Assembly: GCA_964246985.1 (NCBI GenBank)
Contig: CAXTSE010000030.1
Coordinates: forward strand, 1 to 12,237
Direction: 5' to 3'
DNA from: CAXTSE01 sp964246985
Lineage (GTDB): Bacteria; Actinomycetota; Actinomycetes; Actinomycetales; Microbacteriaceae
Length of the DNA stretch: 12,237 nt
Shown here: positions 1 through 7,017 of the stretch, piece after piece
How positions within the stretch are numbered: position 1 is the first letter of the stretch
Layout: each line of letters opens with the position of its first letter
Notes under the pieces: model-generated
What the model was told of the DNA's origin: nothing
The model's input: the letters and a program-made list of their open reading frames with translations, nothing else
Databases searched by the model: none
Translations under genes and position numbers: made by a program

Positions 1-1
1 C

Positions 2-577
2 CGGCTGATCCGGCCGGGCGACCCGGCCTTCTTCGACATCCTGCACAGCTTCAATGGCTACCGCACCTGCTACTACCGCACCTTCGCGGTCGGGTCGGCG
101 TCGTCGGCACAGCGCGACGCCTACACCCGCGCCCGGGAGTACATGGACCGCGCGATCGCCCTCGTCAAGCCGGGCGCCACGACCGCCGACATCGTCGCGG
201 TGTGGCCGACCGCGCAGGAGTTCGGCTTCGCGGATGAGGAGGCGGCCTTCGCCCTCCAGTACGGCCACGGCGTGGGGCTCTCCATCTGGGAGAAGCCGAT
301 CTTCTCGCGCCTCGTCTCGCTCGAGCACCCCGAGGAGCTCAAGGAGGGCATGGTCTTCGCCCTCGAGACCTACTGGCCGTCGAAGGACGGCTGGGGTGCC
401 GCCCGCATCGAGGAGGAGGTCGTCGTGACCGCCGACGGGTGCGAGGTCATCACCAAGTTCCCGGCCGAGGAGCTGCTGGTCGCCGGCCGCCGGTACTACT
501 CGATCGACGGGCCCCTCAACCTCGAGCGCGACGCGCAGTCGCACCTCAACACGACCTGGGGTCGGGGCGAGGCGTAG
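2..577 (+). CDS. M24 (creatinase/Xaa-Pro peptidase-like) hydrolase, 3' part only
   Basis: This is the C-terminal catalytic ('pita-bread') domain of an M24-family protein; the N-terminal part lies outside the window. The frame is open from base 2 to TAG at 575-577, giving 191 residues. Visible landmarks are a first metal-type Asp (codon 35-37, FFDI), the block GYRTCYYRTFAVG (starting at 56), the catalytic-type His in GHGVGL (266-268), a Glu in ALETYW (365-367) and a Glu in ARIEEE (410-412). In metal-dependent M24 peptidases the GY..(D)..RTF block carries the second metal Asp; here that place holds Cys (68-70). This resembles metal-free relatives such as creatinase more than true aminopeptidases, so a C-N or amide hydrolase role is as likely as a peptidase. 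It overlaps the next gene by one base (TAGTG), so it is the first visible member of the dehydrogenase operon. The family call is firm; the substrate is unknown. Confidence 0.87.
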   Translation, partial: RLIRPGDPAFFDILHSFNGYRTCYYRTFAVGSASSAQRDAYTRAREYMDRAIALVKPGATTADIVAVWPTAQEFGFADEEAAFALQYGHGVGLSIWEKPIFSRLVSLEHPEELKEGMVFALETYWPSKDGWGAARIEEEVVVTADGCEVITKFPAEELLVAGRRYYSIDGPLNLERDAQSHLNTTWGRGEA

Positions 578-1665
578 TGTCCACTCCCGCGACCATGACG
601 GCCGCCGTCTACTACGGCGCGCACGACGTGCGCATCGAGTCGCGGGACGTGCCGACGCCGCGTGACGGCGAGGTGCTCGTGCGCGTGCTGCGCAGCGGCA
701 TGTGCGGCAGCGACGCCACCGAGTGGGCGGTGGGCCCGGTGCTCTTCCCGACGGCGAAGGCGCATCCGGTGACGGGCTGGCACGGTCCGTTCGTGCCGGG
801 CCACGAGTTCATCGGGGAGGTGGTCGACGCGGGCAGCGCCGAGTTCCCCGCGGGCTCGATCGTCGCGAGCGGCGCCGGTGTCTCGTGCGGTGAGTGCGTG
901 CGGTGCCTCGAGGGCCGCACCAACCTCTGCCTGAACTACTACACGCTCGGCCTCAACGCCGCGGGCGGAATGGCCGAGTACGTCGCCGTCCCGACCTCGA
1001 CTCTCGTGCCGGTGCCCGAGGGCCTCGACCTCGACATGGCAGGCCTCGCCCAGCCGCTCGCCGTCGGCCTCCACGCCGCGCGCCGCGCCGGCGTGCGCAC
1101 GGGCGATCGCGTCGTCCTCATCGGTGCGGGCGCCATCGGCACCTTCGTGCTGGCGGGCCTCCGGCACCTCGTCGACGCCGACATCACTGTCGTCGACTTC
1201 CCCGGCCCGAAGCTGGACCGCGCGGCACGCCTCGGCGCCGCGCGCACCATCGCGGCGGGCGACGGCGTCGTCGACCGCATCCGCGAGGCGCTCGATGGTG
1301 CGCCCGTCGACGTGGCCATCGACGCGAGCGGAGCTCCCGGCCAGCTCTCGCTCACGGTGCCCCTCGTGCGCAACGGCGGCACCGTGCTGCAGGTCGGCCT
1401 TCCGCGGTCCGCCCAGGAGCTGCCGGTGCACGAGCTCGTGCTGCACGAGATCGACCTGCGCGGCACGCTCGCGCACGTCTGCGGTCAGGACCTCGCTCCG
1501 GCCCTCGAGATCCTGCGCACCACCGGGCTCGGCGCCGAGCTGCTCGACTCCGTGCATCCGCTCGACGACCTGCCGGGCCTCCTCGAGGAGCTCGCCTCCG
1601 GGCGCCTCGACGGCAAGGTGCTCTTCGACCCCTCCCTCCCGATCCACTCAGAAGGACACCGATGA
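577..1665 (+). CDS. Zinc-dependent alcohol dehydrogenase, butanediol/idonate dehydrogenase-like MDR (first of three)
   Basis: This predicted NAD(P)-dependent, zinc-containing dehydrogenase (362 aa from GTG) would oxidise a secondary alcohol or polyol to a ketone in the cytoplasm. The GroES-like catalytic domain has the zinc ligands C43, H76 and E77 (PGHEF), plus an insert with GP, HPVTG and GPF that is typical of (R,R)-butanediol dehydrogenase relatives. The structural zinc lobe has four cysteines, C104, C107, C110 and C118. The Rossmann motif GAGAIG is at 183-188, and an acidic residue in VVDFPGP suggests NAD. The start is GTG 577, which overlaps the upstream stop as TAGTG with GAGG four bases before it. 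ATG 595 (six codons later) aligns better with the start of the next paralogue but has no Shine-Dalgarno. The gene ends in an ATGA overlap with the next one. The family is certain; the exact alcohol is not. Confidence 0.9.
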   Translation: MSTPATMTAAVYYGAHDVRIESRDVPTPRDGEVLVRVLRSGMCGSDATEWAVGPVLFPTAKAHPVTGWHGPFVPGHEFIGEVVDAGSAEFPAGSIVASGAGVSCGECVRCLEGRTNLCLNYYTLGLNAAGGMAEYVAVPTSTLVPVPEGLDLDMAGLAQPLAVGLHAARRAGVRTGDRVVLIGAGAIGTFVLAGLRHLVDADITVVDFPGPKLDRAARLGAARTIAAGDGVVDRIREALDGAPVDVAIDASGAPGQLSLTVPLVRNGGTVLQVGLPRSAQELPVHELVLHEIDLRGTLAHVCGQDLAPALEILRTTGLGAELLDSVHPLDDLPGLLEELASGRLDGKVLFDPSLPIHSEGHR

Positions 1666-2720
1666 AAGCCGCCGTCTTCTACGCCGACCACGACATCCGC
1701 ATCGAGGACGTCGCCGCGCCCGCCGAGGTGGGCCGCGGCGAGGTGCTGCTGCGCCCCTACTGGTGCGGCATCTGCGGGACCGACCTGCACGAGTACGCGA
1801 TGGGTCCGATCGTCATCCCGAGCCATCCGCATCCGCTCAACGGCTCCACCTCGCCGCAGATCCTCGGGCACGAGTTCTCGGCCGAGGTCATGGAGGTCGG
1901 CGCCGGCGTGACGCACGTCAGCGTCGGACAGCGCGTGTCCGTCATGCCTCTGCTCTACTGCGGCGAGTGCTACTTCTGCCGCCGCGCCCTCAACCACCTC
2001 TGCCAGCGCATGGCCTGCGTCGGCCTCAGCTACGCCTGGGGCGGGATCGCCGAGCTGGCGGTCGTGCCTGCGACCCATGTCAGCGTGCTGCCCGATGAGG
2101 TCAGCGACCTGCAGGGCGCGCTCGTCGAGCCGGGGGCCGTCGCGGCCTACGGTGTCGACGTCGCCCAGGTGCGTCCCGGTGACACGGTGCTGATCACGGG
2201 GGCCGGCCCGATCGGAGCCCTCGCGTCGCTCTACGCGTCGTCCATCGGCGCCCGCGTCTTCGTGTCCGAGGTGAACCCGACCCGTGCCGCGCTCGCCCGC
2301 AGCCTCGACGTCGGCGAGGTGCTCGACCCCACGCAGGTCGACGTCGTCGACGTGATCAAGGACGCCACCGAGGGCGTCGGCGCGGATGCGGTGATCGAGT
2401 GCTCGGGCAACGAGCGCGCCTTGCAGACCGCGATCCGCGCGGTGCGCTCGGCGGGACGCATCTCGCAGACGGGCCTCCACACGAAGGCCGCGTCGATCGA
2501 GCCGATGGTGCTGTCGGAGCACGACATCACCCTGACGGGCACGTGGTGCTACCCGGTGACCGACTGGCCTCGCATCATCGACCTGATCGCCCGCGGTCGC
2601 TATCCCGTCGAGAAGGTCGTCAGCGCCCAGATCGCGATGGCCGACATCGTCGACAAGGGCTTCGAGACTCTGCTGTCGCCGACCGGCGACCAGGTGAAGG
2701 TGCTGGTGAACGCACGATGA
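1662..2720 (+). CDS. (R,R)-butanediol dehydrogenase-like zinc MDR (second of three)
   Basis: This 352-aa zinc-dependent dehydrogenase is the closest match in the window to the (R,R)-2,3-butanediol dehydrogenase type, which interconverts vicinal diols and acyloins such as acetoin. The catalytic zinc ligands are C38 (GICGTDLHEY), H70 and E71 (LGHEF). The family's insert is present, with GPIVIP and HPLNG before the GHE. C100, C103, C106 and C114 form the structural zinc site. The NAD-binding motif GAGPIG is at 180-185. The start is well fixed: AGAAGGA at 1650-1656 lies five bases before ATG 1662, which overlaps the upstream stop (ATGA). It resembles the preceding gene closely in layout, so the two may be diverged duplicates. 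A role on a diol or hydroxyketone is likely, but 2,3-butanediol itself is only one possibility. Confidence 0.91.
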   Translation: MKAAVFYADHDIRIEDVAAPAEVGRGEVLLRPYWCGICGTDLHEYAMGPIVIPSHPHPLNGSTSPQILGHEFSAEVMEVGAGVTHVSVGQRVSVMPLLYCGECYFCRRALNHLCQRMACVGLSYAWGGIAELAVVPATHVSVLPDEVSDLQGALVEPGAVAAYGVDVAQVRPGDTVLITGAGPIGALASLYASSIGARVFVSEVNPTRAALARSLDVGEVLDPTQVDVVDVIKDATEGVGADAVIECSGNERALQTAIRAVRSAGRISQTGLHTKAASIEPMVLSEHDITLTGTWCYPVTDWPRIIDLIARGRYPVEKVVSAQIAMADIVDKGFETLLSPTGDQVKVLVNAR

Positions 2721-3700
2721 GAGCTCTCCGCTACGTCGCACAGGGCGATCCGCGCATCGACGACCTCGACATCCCGCAGATCGGCGCGGACGACGTGCTG
2801 GTCGCCGCCCGCTCGGTCGGCGTCTGTCACTCCGACATCGACCTGCTCGAGGGCCGGTACATCATCCCGTTCAGCTACCCGATCATCCCCGGCCACGAGT
2901 GGTCGGGCGAGGTCGTGGGCGTCGGCGCCGAGGTGACCGAGTTCGCCGTCGGCGACCGGGTCGTGGGCGAGTGCGTGATCGGCGACGACCACTTCGGCTT
3001 CTCGATCAGCGGGGCCGCCGCCGATTACTTCGTCGCCAAGCCGTCCTGGCTGCACAAGCTGCCCGACGGCGTCTCGTTCACCAACGGCGCGCTGGTCGAG
3101 CCGTTCAGTGTCGCGTACTACGCGCTCCGCACAGCCGGCAACGTCGACGCGAGCGACGTGCTCGTCGTGCTCGGAGCGGGGCCGATCGGCCTGGCCGTCA
3201 CGGCCGCGGCCGCCGCGCTCGGCGCCGTGACGATCGTCGCCGAGCCGACCGAGCAGCGCCGGCAGGCCGCGCTGAGTCTCGGCGCGGCTCATGTGACGAC
3301 CCCCGAGGGCCTCGACGAGCTGCTCGCCGAGGTGTCGAGCGGACGCGGTGCCGATGTCGTGGTCGAGGCATCCGGGCGACCCGAGGTCATGGCGCGCGCG
3401 CTCGAGATCGCCGGATTCCGTGGCCGGGTCGCGTACATCGGCATCGACGTCGGCCGGGAGGCCCCCGCGAAGCTCGGACTCATCCAGTCGAAGGAGCTGC
3501 GCATCACGGGCACCATCGGCTCGCCGGGCGTCTGGCCCGAGACCATCCGGTTCCTCGCCACCACCGGCATCGACCTCTCGCCGCTCGTGACCGAGAGGTA
3601 CACCGTCGAGACCGCCCTCGACGCGATCGAGGCGGCGCATCATCCAGCCCCGACCACGATCAAGGCGCACATCGAGTTCGATGCGGCGGTGCCGGCATGA
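2717..3700 (+). CDS. MDR-family dehydrogenase lacking the structural-zinc cysteines (third of three)
   Basis: This is a 327-aa medium-chain dehydrogenase/reductase. Catalytic-type zinc ligands are present: C37 in GVCHSD, and H60 and E61 in PGHEW. The four-cysteine lobe that follows in the other two paralogues is missing. The corresponding stretch (VVGECVIGDDHFGFSIS, about residues 82-98) has a single cysteine, C86, which explains the shorter length. The Rossmann motif GAGPIG is at 153-158, followed by VAEPTEQRR, where Glu suggests NAD preference. The start is ATG 2717, which overlaps the preceding stop by four bases. There is little Shine-Dalgarno, so translation probably depends on coupling. 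It likely oxidises or reduces another intermediate of the same pathway. It could equally be an inositol- or sugar-type MDR; the substrate is not readable from sequence. Confidence 0.88.
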   Translation: MRALRYVAQGDPRIDDLDIPQIGADDVLVAARSVGVCHSDIDLLEGRYIIPFSYPIIPGHEWSGEVVGVGAEVTEFAVGDRVVGECVIGDDHFGFSISGAAADYFVAKPSWLHKLPDGVSFTNGALVEPFSVAYYALRTAGNVDASDVLVVLGAGPIGLAVTAAAAALGAVTIVAEPTEQRRQAALSLGAAHVTTPEGLDELLAEVSSGRGADVVVEASGRPEVMARALEIAGFRGRVAYIGIDVGREAPAKLGLIQSKELRITGTIGSPGVWPETIRFLATTGIDLSPLVTERYTVETALDAIEAAHHPAPTTIKAHIEFDAAVPA

Positions 3701-4773
3701 CCGCCGCGGGAGGCACGCGCGCTCTCGTGGTCGGCTCGAGCGGCATCGCGGGGCAGTCGACCTGCCGCGAGCTCGTCGCCGCGGGCTGGCAGGTCTGGGG
3801 ACTCTCGCGCAGCGGCTCGGTCGAGATCGACGGCGTCACCAACCTGACGGCCGATCTGCAGGATCCCGAGGGACTCAGCGCGGCGCTCGAGGGCGTCGCC
3901 CCCGAGCTCGTCGTCATCACCGCGTGGACCCGTCAGGACACCGAGGCCGAGAACATCCGCGTCAACGGGGGTGCCGTGCGCAACCTGCTCGCGGCGCTCG
4001 AACCGCAGCAGTCGGTGCGGCACGTCGCGCTGATGACCGGGCTCAAGCACTACCTCGGGCCGTTCGAGGCCTACGGCAAGAGCGTCATGGCCGAGACCCC
4101 CTTCCACGAGGAGGAGCCGCGGCTCGAGTACCCGAACTTCTACTATGCGCAGGAGGACGAGCTGTTCGCGTCCGCCGAGCGGAACGGGTTCACCTGGAGC
4201 TCGCACCGCGCGCACACGGTATTCGGCTTCGCCACCGGCAACGCCATGAACATGGCGCTGACGCTGTCGGTCTACGCCGCGATCTGCCGCGAGACGGGCG
4301 AGCCGTTCATCTTCCCCGGCTCCAGCGAGCAGTGGAACCTCCTCACCGACATCACCGACGCCGACCTGCTCGGCGAGCAGCTCGTCTGGGCGGGCACGCA
4401 CGTCGAGGCCGAGAACGAGCCGTTCAACATCACGAACGGCGACGTGTTCCGCTGGCGCTGGATGTGGCCGCGTCTCGCCGCCTACTTCGACCTGCCGTGG
4501 GAGGGCTATGAGGGCGAGCCCCGCCCGCTCGAGCCTCGCATGACCGGTGCGCAGGAGATCTGGGACCGCATCGCCGAGAAGCACGAGCTGGTCGAGCGCG
4601 ATGTCAGCAAGCTGGCCTCGTGGTGGCACACCGACGGCGACCTCGGTCGCAACATCGAGTGCCTGACCGACATGACGAAGAGCAGGAACGCCGGGTTCCT
4701 CGGCTTCCGCGACACGACGCAGAGCTTCATCGACAAGGTCGAGCGCTACCGGGCGGCCCGCATCCTGCCGTAG
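3697..4773 (+). CDS. PRISE-type SDR: progesterone 5-beta-reductase/iridoid synthase-like NADPH-dependent enone reductase
   Basis: This 358-aa extended short-chain dehydrogenase has the special active site of the PRISE family, which reduces C=C bonds of 1,4-enones (or cyclises enals) with NADPH. The N-terminal nucleotide motif G13-S-S-G16-I-A-G19 is followed by GLSRS, whose Arg38 fits NADPH. The family block TGLKHYLGPFE carries the catalytic-type Lys117. The block PNFYYAQEDELF carries Tyr149, 32 residues later, the same spacing as Lys147/Tyr179 in the Digitalis enzyme. The usual SDR YxxxK is absent, as expected for PRISE. The start overlaps the previous stop (ATGA), with no clear Shine-Dalgarno. 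The end abuts a hairpin. Known relatives act on steroids, iridoid precursors and small enones; here the surrounding alcohol dehydrogenases suggest a small alicyclic or terpenoid-like enone. That last step is inference. Confidence 0.88.
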   Translation: MTAAGGTRALVVGSSGIAGQSTCRELVAAGWQVWGLSRSGSVEIDGVTNLTADLQDPEGLSAALEGVAPELVVITAWTRQDTEAENIRVNGGAVRNLLAALEPQQSVRHVALMTGLKHYLGPFEAYGKSVMAETPFHEEEPRLEYPNFYYAQEDELFASAERNGFTWSSHRAHTVFGFATGNAMNMALTLSVYAAICRETGEPFIFPGSSEQWNLLTDITDADLLGEQLVWAGTHVEAENEPFNITNGDVFRWRWMWPRLAAYFDLPWEGYEGEPRPLEPRMTGAQEIWDRIAEKHELVERDVSKLASWWHTDGDLGRNIECLTDMTKSRNAGFLGFRDTTQSFIDKVERYRAARILP

Positions 4774-4795
4774 GGCGCTCAGACCTTCGAGCGCC
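4774..4795. terminator. Compact hairpin between convergent genes
   Basis: GGCGCTC (4774-4780) and GAGCGCC (4789-4795) form a perfect 7-bp stem with an 8-base loop. The hairpin begins at the base after the TAG of the PRISE gene, and its other arm lies inside the last codons and stop of the convergent DUF4032 gene. No T-tract is present on either strand. It may act as a shared bidirectional terminator for two genes whose stops are only five bases apart. Confidence 0.5.
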
Positions 4796-6107
4796 AGTCC
4801 TCGTCGTCGCCGGCGTCGATGCCGTCCTCGGCGGTGCCGTCGAGCACCGCGCCCTCGACGACCGCGATCGGCGCCGTGAACGTGCCCGTGGGTGGGCTCA
4901 CCATCGTGACCTCGTCGCGGCGGTGCCGCAGCACGCCGTCGACATAGGAGGTCAGCGCCTCGGCCAGCGGCACGCTGCGCGACTCGTTCTGCGACATGTA
5001 CCAGCGGTGGTCGAGCAGCTGGTGGAACACCTCGGCCGCCTCGAGCTTGCCGCGCAGCTCCTTCGGGATCGCGCGGGTCACCGGCTCGAAGACGCGGGCC
5101 AGCCACTCGTGGGCCACCATCTCCTCGTCCTGGTCCTGGCGGTCGCCCGTCGCGCGGAACGCGTCGAGGTCGTTCAGCAGACGGCGGGCCTGGTTCTCGC
5201 CGGCGTCGAGTCCGGTGAGGCGCAGCAGGCGGCGCGAATGGTGACCGGCGTCGACGACCTTGGGCTGGATCCGCACCTGGGTGCCGGTCTCGTCGGTGCG
5301 GATCGACAGCTCCTCGATGTCGAAGCCCAGCTCGTTGAGGCGCTCGACGCGCTCGTTGATGCGCCAGCGCTCGCTCTGCGGGAACGACTGGGATGCGGTG
5401 AGCTCGCCCCACAGGGCGCGGTACGCGGTCACGATGCCGTCCGCGATCGCGACGGGGTCGACGTCCTCGTCGAGGCGTCCGCCGGCCTGCAGGTCGAACA
5501 GCTCGCCGGCGATGTTGATGCGGGCGATCTCGAGATCGTTCTCGCGCTGCCCGTTCGAGAGCCCTCCGTCGTACAGCTTGCCGGTCTCGGCGTCGACCAG
5601 GTACGCCGCGAACGCGCCGGCGTCGCGCCGGAACAGCGTGTTCGACAGCGACACATCGCCCCAGAAGAACCCGACGACGTGGAGCCGGGCGAGCAGCACG
5701 GCCAGCGCGTCGACGAGGCGGGTGGCGGTGTCGGGGCGGAGCGCCTGCGAGTACAGGGCGCGGTAGGGGAGCGAGAAGCGCAGGTGCCGCGTGACGAGGG
5801 CGGGGGCCAGCTCGGTGCCGTCCACCTCGGCGCGGTTCGTGATGACGGCCACCGGGTCGACGCACGGGATGTCGAGACGCTGCAGCGTGCGCAGCAGCTC
5901 GTACTCGCGGCGCGCGAGCTCGGCCGAGGTCTCTTTGATCGCGATGACGTACCCGCCGAGGTGCGCGAAGCGCACCAGGTGCCGCGAGATGCCCTTCGGC
6001 AGGACGGCGATGTTCTCCTCGGGCCAGAGGTCGAGGGGCAGATCCCAGGGCAGATCGAGCAGGGCGGGGTCGGGCACGGCAGACGTGATGGAGAGCGCGG
6101 ATGCCAT
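4779..6107 (-). CDS. DUF4032-domain protein with kinase-like fold
   Basis: This is a 442-aa protein of the actinobacterial DUF4032 / lipopolysaccharide-kinase-like type. The N-terminal half has protein-kinase-like landmarks: Lys58 (YVIAIKET) with nearby Glu68/Glu70, a catalytic-loop analogue GFFWGDVSLSNTLF with Asp151 and Asn156, and YLVDAETG with Asp172 in the DFG position. The rest, from about residue 215 on, matches the conserved DUF4032 region and includes the segment HHSRRLLRLTGLDAGENQARR. The key kinase positions look intact, so it may phosphorylate something, but no substrate is known to me. It starts at ATG 6107 with no good Shine-Dalgarno; a -10-like box six bases upstream suggests a leaderless mRNA. 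It sits 9 bp after the dehydrogenase gene and is convergent with the PRISE gene. It is probably a housekeeping neighbour and not part of the catabolic module. Confidence 0.88.
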   Translation of the reverse strand: MASALSITSAVPDPALLDLPWDLPLDLWPEENIAVLPKGISRHLVRFAHLGGYVIAIKETSAELARREYELLRTLQRLDIPCVDPVAVITNRAEVDGTELAPALVTRHLRFSLPYRALYSQALRPDTATRLVDALAVLLARLHVVGFFWGDVSLSNTLFRRDAGAFAAYLVDAETGKLYDGGLSNGQRENDLEIARINIAGELFDLQAGGRLDEDVDPVAIADGIVTAYRALWGELTASQSFPQSERWRINERVERLNELGFDIEELSIRTDETGTQVRIQPKVVDAGHHSRRLLRLTGLDAGENQARRLLNDLDAFRATGDRQDQDEEMVAHEWLARVFEPVTRAIPKELRGKLEAAEVFHQLLDHRWYMSQNESRSVPLAEALTSYVDGVLRHRRDEVTMVSPPTGTFTAPIAVVEGAVLDGTAEDGIDAGDDEDWRSKV

Positions 6108-6119
6108 GCCCCGAGCCTA
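6108..6119 (-). promoter_or_regulatory. Putative leaderless promoter -10 box for the DUF4032 gene
   Basis: On the minus strand TAGGCT (6119-6114) is followed by six bases (CGGGGC) and then ATG at 6107. A TANNNT box this close to the start codon is the classic arrangement for leaderless transcripts in actinobacteria. No convincing -35 box is visible at the expected distance. The TAG of the box is also the stop codon of the upstream dehydrogenase gene. Confidence 0.5.
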
Positions 6120-6983
6120 GCGAGGGCGGCGCGAGACCTCCGCGATGGCCGCCCAGTCGTACCCGTCCATGCTCGGATCGGCGATGGCCGTGTCGAACAT
6201 CTCGGTGAGCACGCCCGCGCTCGGGAGGGTGAGGTCGCGGTCGGCAGCAGCATCGACGGCGAGGCCGAGATCCTTGCGGCCGAGCTCGAGGGTGAAGCCC
6301 GCCGGGTCGTAGCGGCGCTCGGCGATGATGTCGCCGTAGCCGGTGTAGACGACGCCGCCGAAGAGCGTCTCGCGCAGCAGCTCGGTGAACGCCGACGGCT
6401 CGACGCCGTACCTCTCGACGAGGGCCACCGACTCGCCGATCGCCTGCATCGCGTGGATGATGTCGTAGTTCACGGCGATCTTGACTACGTTGGCGGTGCT
6501 CGGCTCGGCGCCGACCGTCCAGACCCGCTTGCCGAGCAGCTCGAGGTACGGGCGCACCCTCTGCAGCACGGCGTCATCTCCGCCGACGATGATGTTGAGC
6601 TGCCCGGCGGCCGCGACCGGCGGTCGCCCCAGCACCGGTGCGGCGAGGTAGGCGACTCCGGCCTCGGATGCGCGCGCAGCCAGGCGGTCGGCCAGCGCGC
6701 TCGAGATCGAGGCCATGTTGACGTGCACCCCGTCCGCGGCCGACGCGAGGTTCTCGGCAGACAGCACCGCATCCGCCGCCTCGTCGTTCGCGAGCATCGA
6801 GAACGAGATGCCGGCCGCCAGCGCGTCGGCGGGGGAGTCGGCGCGCACGGCGCCCGCGGCGATCAGCTCGTCGGCGGCCTCGGGGGAGCGGTTCCAGACC
6901 CGCACCGTGTGGCCGGCGTCGACGAGGCGGCGGGCCATGCCCTGGCCCATCGATCCGAGGCCGAGGAATCCGAGGTCGGTCAT
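6117..6983 (-). CDS. Beta-hydroxyacid dehydrogenase family NAD(P)-dependent oxidoreductase (HIBADH-like)
   Basis: This 288-aa cytoplasmic dehydrogenase belongs to the 3-hydroxyisobutyrate/tartronate-semialdehyde reductase family. The N-terminal motif FLGLGSMGQGMA (Gly8, Gly10, Gly13) binds the dinucleotide, and WNRS (Asn31, Arg32) after the second strand suggests NADP(H). The catalytic Lys168 and Asn172 are seen in NVVKIAVNY. The substrate-binding loop, usually APVSGG..GA, reads APVLGRPPVAAAG (115-127), so it is probably not a true 3-hydroxyisobutyrate dehydrogenase but a variant for another 3-hydroxy acid or imine. The start at 6983 is supported by AGGAG six bases upstream. It follows the GntR gene by 34 bases and is the last member of the VOC-GntR-dehydrogenase unit. 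The family is certain; the substrate is unknown. Confidence 0.9.
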   Translation of the reverse strand: MTDLGFLGLGSMGQGMARRLVDAGHTVRVWNRSPEAADELIAAGAVRADSPADALAAGISFSMLANDEAADAVLSAENLASAADGVHVNMASISSALADRLAARASEAGVAYLAAPVLGRPPVAAAGQLNIIVGGDDAVLQRVRPYLELLGKRVWTVGAEPSTANVVKIAVNYDIIHAMQAIGESVALVERYGVEPSAFTELLRETLFGGVVYTGYGDIIAERRYDPAGFTLELGRKDLGLAVDAAADRDLTLPSAGVLTEMFDTAIADPSMDGYDWAAIAEVSRRPR

Positions 6984-6989
6984 CTGGTG

Positions 6990-6994
6990 CTCCT
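6990..6994 (-). promoter_or_regulatory. Ribosome binding site AGGAG fixing the dehydrogenase start
   Basis: AGGAG on the minus strand with a 6-base spacer to ATG 6983. It decides the start, because the reading frame stays open far upstream (to about 7316) across the GntR gene. The protein begins sensibly at MTDLGFLGLGSMG. Confidence 0.8.
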
Positions 6995-7017
6995 GTTCGT
7001 TGCGGGACGGTGCGCGC

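Noticed and set aside
439..576. Upstream extension of the first MDR gene to 439.
   Set aside because: It would overlap the M24 gene by 139 bases and adds a low-complexity Arg-rich peptide; GTG 577 with GAGG upstream and a stop overlap fits better.
3640..5865. Very long open frames antisense to, or out of frame with, the PRISE and DUF4032 genes (for example minus 3640-5865 and plus 4620-7190).
   Set aside because: They are Arg/Ala/Gly-rich translations produced by strong G/C third-position bias; they show no recognisable domains, while the opposing frames encode clear families.
5785..6983. DUF4032 and the dehydrogenase as one functional operon because of the 9-bp spacing.
   Set aside because: A separate leaderless-type -10 box precedes the DUF4032 start and its family is not catabolic; read-through is possible but no shared function is implied.
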